Shown: positions 6,990 through 13,461 of the stretch, piece after piece
Layout of the letters: each line of letters starts with the position of its first letter
Position numbering within the stretch: position 1 is the first letter of the stretch
Virus record (IMG/VR): IMGVR_UViG_3300025138_008090
Span: 1 to 21,613 of that record
Direction: 5' to 3' (one strand)
DNA length: 21,613 nt
Origin: a virus
Translations under genes and position numbers: made by a program
The notes under the pieces: model-generated
What the model saw: the letters and a program-made list of their open reading frames with translations, nothing else
Told to the model about the DNA's origin: nothing
Databases searched by the model: none

Positions 6990-7369
6990 TACTTACCCCA
7001 TAATCCTTTCTTAACGATTGTTGCCATAATTCCATAGTTGGATACATCAAGGTAAGCATCTTCCAATGGTTCATCCTTTACAGCTGACTCCCTATTGTTC
7101 ATCAGTAAAGTTTTTACCCTCTGTAACTTATCATTCATACGAAACCAAAGGCCTGTAAGTGATAACTTTACTTCTTCGGGTGTCTGTAACTGTGTACCAA
7201 CCGATATATTACCAGGCCCATAGTCGTGTTGTTTGTGTAGGAACAATTCATATTGTTCTCTTTGAATCTTCTTAAACTCTTCTGTCATCAACGGCCACTC
7301 TTTTTCCATTTGAGATATAATGTCACCAGCTGGTGATTTTGAGTGTGGTGTATCTTTTATAACTTTCAT
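6989..7369 (-). CDS. Nmad1/DUF1599-like nucleotide modification-associated protein
   Basis: A 126-residue protein with features of the DUF1599 (Nmad1) family: a helical protein with YELFLHKQHDYGPGNISVG, LTGLWFRMNDKLQRVKTLL, and a C-terminal EDAYLDVSNYGIMATIVKKG. The conserved acidic and arginine residues in these helices resemble all-alpha NTP-binding proteins of MazG type. The family is linked by gene neighbourhood to modified-base pathways in phages; the biochemical role is not settled. The open frame reaches a TTG at 7381, but ATG 7369 is a better start, with GGAG six bases upstream. It is the first gene after a strong promoter, so it heads the operon running to the glycosyltransferases. 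Confidence 0.8.
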   Translation of the reverse strand: MKVIKDTPHSKSPAGDIISQMEKEWPLMTEEFKKIQREQYELFLHKQHDYGPGNISVGTQLQTPEEVKLSLTGLWFRMNDKLQRVKTLLMNNRESAVKDEPLEDAYLDVSNYGIMATIVKKGLWGK

Positions 7370-7391
7370 ATACTTCTCCAATTCATACTTA

Positions 7392-7421
7392 AATATACAA
7401 CATTTTTTGTATATAAGTCAA
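7392..7421 (-). promoter_or_regulatory. Sigma70-like promoter for the Nmad1-to-glycosyltransferase operon
   Basis: On the minus strand, TTGACT (7421-7416) and TATATT (7397-7392) are separated by 18 bases. The predicted start lies about 7 bases downstream, leaving a leader of about 16 bases with a ribosome binding site before ATG 7369. The element fills the only gap between clamp-loader gene 62 and the next gene. It closely matches the polymerase promoter at 13380-13409, including TGTTGTATATT and the following AAGTAT-like bases. Within it, ATATACAA and TTGTATAT form an 8-bp inverted repeat around a 6-base loop, spanning spacer and -10. Confidence 0.7.
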
Positions 7422-7429
7422 GTGTTTTT

Positions 7430-7918
7430 TTATAAATTTCCCGCAGGTGAACTTCCTACTACATTAAGTCCAGCTTTGTGTATCTTCTTTTCTTCGACAC
7501 CCCACTTTCTACTAATTTCTCCTAACTCTAGCATACCACCTTCGGTTAAGAATAGCATATCAATATATTCTACAGCTTCTTTTTTACTAATCTGCTCGTG
7601 GTTACGTATTACATTAACTAACCAATTTGGATGATTCATATTATCTTTCCTCTTTGTATATTTTAACCATTGTTTACCCTTTGGTAAAATATTTGTGTAC
7701 AGTTTATACAACTCTTTTGGTTGTAACTTATATTTTTGTAATTCATTTACTACCTCTAACCATTCTGGTTTCATAGATAGAAATCTATTGACCATATAAT
7801 TAGACCAAGACTTCTTATCTTCATCCGATATTTCATCCCAATAATTAGGATTCTGAACATCTGTAATTTGTTTTATGTGGTCAAATAAACTTTTTTTCTT
7901 GATTACATTACTCGGCAT
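7430..7918 (-). CDS. 62: Clamp loader small subunit, gp62-like
   Basis: This 162-residue protein is probably the non-ATPase subunit of the T4-type clamp loader, which works with gp44 to place the gp45 ring on DNA. T4 gp62 is 187 residues. The family is highly divergent, so the call rests on the N-terminal SLFDHIKQITDVQNPNYWDE (10-29), the following NYMVNRFLSMKPEWLEVVNE (about 40-59) typical of marine T4-like gp62 proteins, the helical KGKQWLKYTKRK, and position downstream of clamp and ATPase genes. The ATG at 7918 overlaps the zinc-ribbon gene by 11 bases, implying coupled translation to balance subunits. The operon appears to end here: a new promoter starts within 9 bases of the stop. Confidence 0.75.
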   Translation of the reverse strand: MPSNVIKKKSLFDHIKQITDVQNPNYWDEISDEDKKSWSNYMVNRFLSMKPEWLEVVNELQKYKLQPKELYKLYTNILPKGKQWLKYTKRKDNMNHPNWLVNVIRNHEQISKKEAVEYIDMLFLTEGGMLELGEISRKWGVEEKKIHKAGLNVVGSSPAGNL

Positions 7919-8144
7919 CTGGCATCATATTCTTTGGTACTTTACCACAATTACCACAACTAAATACTTCAATCGGCACCATAGTTTCTTGTCCATTGGG
8001 TGAAACTATTGCTGATATTCTTCTTATAAAGTAAGATTGTATAAAAGAATAATTACCACAATCCTCACACTTTACTGATTCTGTATCATTTATGTTTATT
8101 TGTTTTTGTGGTTGCTTTATTGGTTTCATCGGTTTCATACTCAT
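7908..8144 (-). CDS. Small zinc-ribbon protein within the clamp-loader operon
   Basis: This 78-residue protein has a Lys/Met/Pro-rich N-terminal tail (MSMKPMKPIKQPQKQININD), then a zinc ribbon with knuckles CEDC (26-29) and CGNC (about 63-66) flanking a strand-rich core (YSFIQSYFIRRISAIVSP). It resembles the single-domain ribbons seen in many T4-like phages, with no known enzymatic activity. The ATG at 8144 overlaps the clamp-loader ATPase stop in the ATGA arrangement, with GGAG upstream, and its stop lies inside the gp62-like gene. It may be a replication accessory or transcription cofactor; neither is shown by sequence. Confidence 0.75.
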   Translation of the reverse strand: MSMKPMKPIKQPQKQININDTESVKCEDCGNYSFIQSYFIRRISAIVSPNGQETMVPIEVFSCGNCGKVPKNMMPDAE

Positions 8145-9064
8145 TTTATCACTCCTAGTAATTCTATTAACATCGCCATAGCATTTATTTCTTTATCAAC
8201 CACTTGACCATCTGACAATTCATATCTAGCTATTATCAATATACATTCTGCTAGATGACCTTTACCCCAATCATCAACATCATCATATAATAATCTAAAC
8301 AAGTCAGCAAAGTCTGTAATCTTATTATCCAATAATAGTTGTCTTATGTTTTGGAAAGCATCTTTCTTGTTTTGTGTTTTTAAAATCTTTAATAGTTTCA
8401 ACTTATAATCATTTTGTATAATACTCGTAGTGTCTAATTTAAGTTTACCATTGACAACATTTCTCTGTGAAGCATTTATTATTCTACGAATATCAGGATA
8501 ACCACTATCTATCAAAACTTTTAAGTCATCCATTTCGTGAGTTACATTTTCACTTATAAGAATATCATGAATATGTTTAGCAACCTCACTCTTTGATGGT
8601 GGTATTATCTGAAACGATTGACACCGAGATTGTATCGGGTCAATAATTCTCTCGACAAAATTACAAGTCAAGATGAACCTACAATGCTTACTAAATGTCT
8701 CCATTAGATTACGGAGAGCAGCTTGAGCGTTTGGTGTTATATAATCACATTCATCAAGTATAATTATTTTCAAGTCCTTAAACCCAACCGTAGAAGCAAA
8801 GTTCTTAACCTTAGTCCTAACCGTATCTACATTGTTTTCATCTGATGCGTTTATGTACATATAATCACATTCTATATTCTTAACAAGTAATTTGGCGAGA
8901 GTGGTTTTACCTGTACCAGCCTTACCAAACAGTAAAAGGTGTGGTAAATCACCACTCTCAAGGTATACAGATACTTTACTTTTAAGGTGTTCATTTCCTA
9001 TGTAAGTATCTATTGTTGTTGGCCGATATTTTTCTACCCAAAGGGTATGATTGTTTTTTATCAT
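8141..9064 (-). CDS. 44: Clamp loader ATPase subunit, gp44/RFC small-subunit type
   Basis: This 307-residue AAA+ ATPase opens and loads the sliding clamp. Visible motifs: LWVEKYRPTTIDTYIGNEHL (8-27, the RFC-type N-terminus), Walker A GKAGTGKT (47-54), Walker B IIILDECD (100-107, DExx box), sensor 1 in FILTCN (130-135), and the SRC arginine finger (146-148). T4 gp44 is 319 residues, so it looks full length. The ATG at 9064 overlaps the methyltransferase stop by four bases (ATGA). The downstream zinc-ribbon gene overlaps its stop in the same way, so all three are co-translated. Confidence 0.95.
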   Translation of the reverse strand: MIKNNHTLWVEKYRPTTIDTYIGNEHLKSKVSVYLESGDLPHLLLFGKAGTGKTTLAKLLVKNIECDYMYINASDENNVDTVRTKVKNFASTVGFKDLKIIILDECDYITPNAQAALRNLMETFSKHCRFILTCNFVERIIDPIQSRCQSFQIIPPSKSEVAKHIHDILISENVTHEMDDLKVLIDSGYPDIRRIINASQRNVVNGKLKLDTTSIIQNDYKLKLLKILKTQNKKDAFQNIRQLLLDNKITDFADLFRLLYDDVDDWGKGHLAECILIIARYELSDGQVVDKEINAMAMLIELLGVIK

Positions 9065-10038
9065 TTAGTATCCCAAAATTTATTAGCTACTTCTCGTGTT
9101 TTCTTTTCAACTATCTTAGGTTTTAATCTCTTATCAGAAATCTTTTCATAGTCTGGATTTAATTCAATACCAACCCAATCTTTATCTTGTTCCATTGCTA
9201 CTTGAGCTGTTGTTCCACTACCAAAAAACGGATCTAATACGACACCATCTTCAGGACATCCAGCGTCTATCGGACTTTCTAATAGTTCTGGTGGATACAC
9301 TGCAAAGTGAGCATCTTTAAATGAAGCTGTGCTTATGTGCCATACTGTTCTTTTGTTTCTACCATTTGGATTAACAAACCTAGTTCCCATTTTTTTCATA
9401 TCTTGAACATTAACAGCTTTTTGTGAATTATCAGTTTGATTCAACCCATACTCAGCTCTTTTTAAACTAGCATCTTTTACTGGTTCTATCTGTTGTTTGA
9501 AATAGTACTTAGGATTCTTTGTAAAGAAAAACATCTTCTCAAAATCCACAGTATATCTATCTTTAACAGAAGCAGGTAAGCAACTAGGTTTATGCCATAT
9601 TATTTCATTCCTTAGTATCCAACCTCTATTAGTCATCTCAATTGCAAATCTACTCGGTATCTGAACCAATGATTTTGGTTTGTAAGCAGAACCATAGTTC
9701 TTCTTATGTTTAAAATCATAACCATACTTGAATGTCTTAATACCAGTTTTTCCACTTTTGTCTTGTTGACCTGGTGTTCTACAATAAGAATCACCAAGAT
9801 TTACCCAACAACTACCATGTGGTCTTAGAACTCTCTTGACCTCATCAAACACATCACATAGTTTATCAACAAACTCCTCTGGTGTCTCTTCTAATCCCAA
9901 CTGATTATCGACTCCATAGTCACGAAGGCCCCAATAAGGCGGGGATGTGATACACATATCGATGGACTCATCTGGAAATGTCTTTAATACATCAAGACAA
10001 TCACCAATGTAAACCTTGTTTACTTCCAACTTTTTCAC
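9061..10038 (-). CDS. Beta-class DNA methyltransferase (N4-cytosine or N6-adenine)
   Basis: This 325-residue enzyme transfers a methyl group from S-adenosylmethionine to DNA. Catalytic motif IV is TSPPYW (31-36), followed by GLRDYG. The SAM-binding motif I LDPFFGSGTT (268-277) comes late, and this IV-before-I order defines the beta class. SPPY is more often seen in N4-cytosine enzymes, but N6-adenine activity cannot be excluded. A recognition-like region with charged residues lies between (about 90-235). No restriction endonuclease gene is adjacent. The start is GTG at 10038, overlapping the clamp TAG by one base (TAGTG). It lies between gp45 and gp44, which are adjacent in T4, so it was probably inserted there. 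Confidence 0.92.
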   Translation of the reverse strand: MKKLEVNKVYIGDCLDVLKTFPDESIDMCITSPPYWGLRDYGVDNQLGLEETPEEFVDKLCDVFDEVKRVLRPHGSCWVNLGDSYCRTPGQQDKSGKTGIKTFKYGYDFKHKKNYGSAYKPKSLVQIPSRFAIEMTNRGWILRNEIIWHKPSCLPASVKDRYTVDFEKMFFFTKNPKYYFKQQIEPVKDASLKRAEYGLNQTDNSQKAVNVQDMKKMGTRFVNPNGRNKRTVWHISTASFKDAHFAVYPPELLESPIDAGCPEDGVVLDPFFGSGTTAQVAMEQDKDWVGIELNPDYEKISDKRLKPKIVEKKTREVANKFWDTK

Positions 10039-10757
10039 TAATCTACGTCAGTTGATGCTACTAGATAATAAGTAACAGAATAATCATCCACATTAAATAC
10101 TATCTTAGATAATCCCTCACTACTAACTTCTAGTGTAGCACTTTCACATTCTTTATTAGCATGTAATACTTCTTTGAATATATTAGCATTGAAAGTCACG
10201 TTATCAATATTACTAGCTTCTGATGTTGTGACTGGTATAGTAACTCGGTTAGTACTTATGGTTGAGTAACCAATTACAAGTTTTGTGTTAGTACCATCTG
10301 TTATAACTGTAAAGTTATCAGTTTCACTCAAAGCACCTTTACCTGAAATGAACTTTTCCATAACTGGTGGTGTCATATTTACCTTTAACTCAAAGTTAGG
10401 TACGTGTTTCATAGGTGGTGGTTTACTGATAATCGAGGTATCACTCAACATATAATTTATAGCTGATGTTGAATCTGTTACCTTTAGTGATATTGATTTA
10501 TCACCCGCTTTGTTAATAGATACATTTACATCCTCATCCAATACACCCAATAATTTTATAAATTGGTCTGTACTGTAGACACCAACCTCAGCATCTTCAA
10601 AAGGCCATTTGTCCATTTCTAATTCACCTAACAAAGTTTTATCACCTGATATGAACCTTGTAGATATTTTCCCAGCTTTACTGTTTAGTATTACTGAGTT
10701 TACTGTTCCACTTAGATAGTACTTATTAATGAAACGTACTAGTTTCTGTTTATTCAT
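10038..10757 (-). CDS. 45: Sliding clamp, gp45-like processivity factor
   Basis: This 239-residue protein matches the expected length of the T4-type clamp (T4 gp45 is 228), a trimeric ring that tethers polymerase to DNA and, in T4, also activates late transcription. Repeated beta-alpha-beta units are visible: LVRFINKYYLSGTVNSVILN near the N-terminus, a central PPPMKHVPNFELKVNMTPPV linker and strand, and a C-terminal NIFKEVLHANKECESATLEV unit ending in VTYYLVAS. Primary sequence is divergent, so the call also rests on its place between polymerase and loader genes. The ATG at 10757 has AGGAG six bases upstream. A 59-base AT-rich gap separates it from the polymerase gene. Confidence 0.88.
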   Translation of the reverse strand: MNKQKLVRFINKYYLSGTVNSVILNSKAGKISTRFISGDKTLLGELEMDKWPFEDAEVGVYSTDQFIKLLGVLDEDVNVSINKAGDKSISLKVTDSTSAINYMLSDTSIISKPPPMKHVPNFELKVNMTPPVMEKFISGKGALSETDNFTVITDGTNTKLVIGYSTISTNRVTIPVTTSEASNIDNVTFNANIFKEVLHANKECESATLEVSSEGLSKIVFNVDDYSVTYYLVASTDVD

Positions 10758-10778
10758 TGTAACTCCTATTTAATAACC

Positions 10779-10793
10779 ATATATACATATATA
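10779..10793. promoter_or_regulatory. AT-rich 15-base element ahead of the clamp gene, shared with 5047-5061
   Basis: The minus-strand string TATATATGTATATAT occurs here, 22 bases before the clamp start, and again within the inverted repeat ahead of the RHH-like gene. A weak sigma70-like pair (TTGATT, 17 bases, TATATA) can be drawn over the same region, but it is well below the quality of the two strong promoters. Low-complexity AT sequence makes chance recurrence possible. Confidence 0.3.
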
Positions 10794-10816
10794 TATAGTA
10801 AGTTTGTTTCTCAAAA

Positions 10817-13342
10817 TCAAAAAAATCTTTCCATTGTTTTGGTAGCATCAGTTGGTTCACCCCAACCAAGTGCTTCATAAAACATCATTATTTTTTTATG
10901 TAAAGTTTGTTTGTAAAGTTTTTCTGGATTAATAAATTGTTTGATAAATGATATAATTTCAGGTGGATCTTCATGTCCTTTATATCCTATAGTATCTAAC
11001 CCAAGTGGATTATTTTTTAGATACACCCATTTAATTTTTTCTCCATTATATATCGGTGTATATCGTCTTGATATTTTAAGGTGTTTTAACATATCATTAT
11101 AGAACAACGCACTCTTCACATGGATTGGTGTTCCTAACTTATATGCTTTAAATATAGCACCACCCTTAACCTTATATTTAGTGACCTTCTTAACACCTGT
11201 TGGATTAGCTATCTTATCAAAATCCATCAACTTCATACTGTTCTTAAAATTTAATACAAATTTATCCAACTGTTCTTTTGGTACATCCATCAGTATATCT
11301 TCTAACAACTTACTCAACATATCTCTCATAGCAGTTGGGAAACTTGACCTAACTGTATCTAAACCCTTTACCATCAGTTTATTTACTTTCTTACCATTGT
11401 CATTGATAATTTTTAAACCATATCTTTTCTTGGTAACAAATAAACCACTCTTAGCAATAACCTCTTGTTTAATATCAAAACGATGTTTGTCCAAGTTACA
11501 GAATTTCTTAGCAAAGTAATCATAACTATTATTAAGATACAACTGAACCTCATCAGCTATGTTTAAAATAGCCTTGGACATCTTATCCTCATCACTAATA
11601 TTAACACTTGGGAATCTTTTTTGAACCAATGGTGTAGCCGAGTAAAAAACAGAATCGGTATCAATATAAATACAATGGTCTTTATCATCACCTAATTCTT
11701 TATTGTAAAAGTTATTCGCTATCTTCTTTGTGAATTTAATAAGTGATTGACCTGTATAGGTTACAGCTTCTGCATTGTCCAAGTCATAGAATCTAAATAC
11801 TGGTAATCCCAATACGCCATATAAACTATTTAAAATAATTTTCTGTAGGTACTGTCTCCTATCAAAGTAATCTGATTGGTCTTTGTCACCTTCTTCATGA
11901 AATTTTCTTGATAGTTTTCTATACTCAACCCTTTCATCAAACCATTTTCTTAACAACGCTGGTAATAGTCCATCCTTATCTGTACGATACATTACACCAT
12001 TGGTAGCAACTCCAATGGAACGATTCTCTAAATAATCTTTTAACTCTGTATTTGTAAACCTACCTAATTCCTTTTCATTATTTGTTATGGTGTATGTTTT
12101 ATTTACACCTCTAATAAATTCTTCAGGATTCCAACCTTCCAATTTACCTATCTTCGTTTCTGGTGATATGTTTAATGACATAATACAAGATGGATACATG
12201 GAAGTAATATCCAAATCAAATACCCACTCGTGTTTACCTTTTTGTGGATCTTGAACATAAGCACCAGTAAATTTACCATCAGTTAGTTTATTTGGTCTTG
12301 GTGGTTTATTTGGTGCTATAATATTTTGTTTTTTCAAATAAGTTAGGATAGCACCCTCTAAGTATCGTGAACTCATAAAAACATCCTCATACGGTACATG
12401 ACCTAAGTGAGCAATACCCCTAGCAATCTCAATAAAATCTAACTTATCATCTAATTTTTTAACTAACTTTACATCTTGTAAGTTATATTCTACAAACTTA
12501 TCAATGTCATTGTCATATAAATCATTTAATGTTCCTTCATACTCAATCTTCTTTTCACCTACTTCAATACTTCCAATATTATCTAACCTATACGATGATT
12601 TCTCACTAAAAGTAAATTTTTTATATAAAATAAGATAATCCAATATACTAACACCAGCAATCTTGTATTTGCCTAAACCAAACTCAGTCCATTGTACATT
12701 CATAATCGGTGATAATAAACTAGCTACATTCTTACCAACTACATTACAAGCTCTATTATAAAGATATGGAACATCAAAAAACTCTACATTCCAACCTGTT
12801 AGTATTGTTGGTTTTATTTCCAAATACTTCTTAAAAAATGCATTTAATAAATCATACTCATCAGTAAAAGACTTTGTTATTTCATTACCGTTGGTCGATG
12901 TTTTAGTATCATCTAATTTTAATTTATTTGTAGTATCTAATACATAACAAAAGTATTCATCTGTTCTTGGATCGTTAAAACCTATAGCTGTGATTCGGTT
13001 CTCTGCTTTTTTTACATCAGGAAATCCTGTTGTAACTTCAACCTCAATGTCAAATATCATTGTGCGGTGACCAGTAGACACTTCATCTGAATCTGTATAG
13101 TTATCCACTAACACTCTTATTTCTGGATTAACATCTGACTCGAATAAGCCTGATTGGTCTTTCTCGTATTTGTTTATTCGTTTTAACCTATCACCATATA
13201 GTGATATGTAAGTTCCACTTTTATTTTTTATATAAGCATACTTTTTATAACGAAACGTTTGATGACCAAATTTGTCATCCCAAATATGCATTTTATTTAT
13301 TCGTCTATCGTAATATATATTTTGATATATAACTAACTCCAA
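10817..13342 (-). CDS. 43: Family B DNA polymerase with 3'-5' exonuclease, gp43-like
   Basis: This 841-residue enzyme is the replicative polymerase (T4 gp43 is 898). Counting from TTG 13342: Exo I FDIE (D98, E100); Exo II NVEFFDVPYL (D190); Exo III Y286 to D290; polymerase motif A DLDITSMYPS (376-385); motif B K501 with NSLYG (505-509); KKRYGLK (638-644); motif C YIDTDS (559-564). Both active sites look intact. The C-terminus ends ERFF, fitting a clamp-binding tail as in T4-type polymerases. No ATG lies near the N-terminus. The longest frame uses TTG at 13342, after an in-frame stop two codons upstream, and lacks a ribosome site. GGAG precedes an in-frame ATA at 13330 by six bases, so the real start may be ATA. 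A strong promoter lies just upstream. Confidence 0.96.
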   Translation of the reverse strand: MELVIYQNIYYDRRINKMHIWDDKFGHQTFRYKKYAYIKNKSGTYISLYGDRLKRINKYEKDQSGLFESDVNPEIRVLVDNYTDSDEVSTGHRTMIFDIEVEVTTGFPDVKKAENRITAIGFNDPRTDEYFCYVLDTTNKLKLDDTKTSTNGNEITKSFTDEYDLLNAFFKKYLEIKPTILTGWNVEFFDVPYLYNRACNVVGKNVASLLSPIMNVQWTEFGLGKYKIAGVSILDYLILYKKFTFSEKSSYRLDNIGSIEVGEKKIEYEGTLNDLYDNDIDKFVEYNLQDVKLVKKLDDKLDFIEIARGIAHLGHVPYEDVFMSSRYLEGAILTYLKKQNIIAPNKPPRPNKLTDGKFTGAYVQDPQKGKHEWVFDLDITSMYPSCIMSLNISPETKIGKLEGWNPEEFIRGVNKTYTITNNEKELGRFTNTELKDYLENRSIGVATNGVMYRTDKDGLLPALLRKWFDERVEYRKLSRKFHEEGDKDQSDYFDRRQYLQKIILNSLYGVLGLPVFRFYDLDNAEAVTYTGQSLIKFTKKIANNFYNKELGDDKDHCIYIDTDSVFYSATPLVQKRFPSVNISDEDKMSKAILNIADEVQLYLNNSYDYFAKKFCNLDKHRFDIKQEVIAKSGLFVTKKRYGLKIINDNGKKVNKLMVKGLDTVRSSFPTAMRDMLSKLLEDILMDVPKEQLDKFVLNFKNSMKLMDFDKIANPTGVKKVTKYKVKGGAIFKAYKLGTPIHVKSALFYNDMLKHLKISRRYTPIYNGEKIKWVYLKNNPLGLDTIGYKGHEDPPEIISFIKQFINPEKLYKQTLHKKIMMFYEALGWGEPTDATKTMERFF

Positions 13343-13379
13343 CTGTTATAGGTTGTAAAATCCCCATTTTCGATACCTT

Positions 13380-13409
13380 AATATACAACAAAAAACCTAT
13401 ACTTGTCAA
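13380..13409 (-). promoter_or_regulatory. Sigma70-like promoter for the polymerase/clamp/loader operon
   Basis: On the minus strand, a perfect -35 TTGACA (13409-13404) is followed after 18 bases by TATATT (13385-13380). The spacer ends TGTTG, and AAGGTAT follows the -10, as in the promoter at 7392-7421. The predicted start is near 13373, about 30 to 45 bases before the polymerase start. It lies just downstream of the receptor terminator, so transcription is re-initiated here. Confidence 0.75.
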
Positions 13410-13422
13410 GTACTTTTTTGAT

Positions 13423-13451
13423 AAAAAGGGGGATAATATTGCAATCCCCCC
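13423..13451 (-). terminator. Intrinsic (rho-independent) terminator of the TonB-dependent receptor gene
   Basis: On the minus strand, GGGGGAT pairs with ATCCCCC across a 9-base loop and is followed at once by TTTTT. The stem starts 11 bases after the TAA of the receptor gene. G+C-rich stems are very rare in this AT-rich window, and this is the only clear intrinsic terminator seen in it. Confidence 0.9.
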
Positions 13452-13461
13452 AAATTACCTT

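Noticed and set aside
11181-11519. A 112-codon plus-strand frame
   Set aside because: It is fully antisense to the DNA polymerase C-terminal region and has the Leu/Ile/Phe/Ser-rich composition expected of the complement of AT-rich coding DNA.
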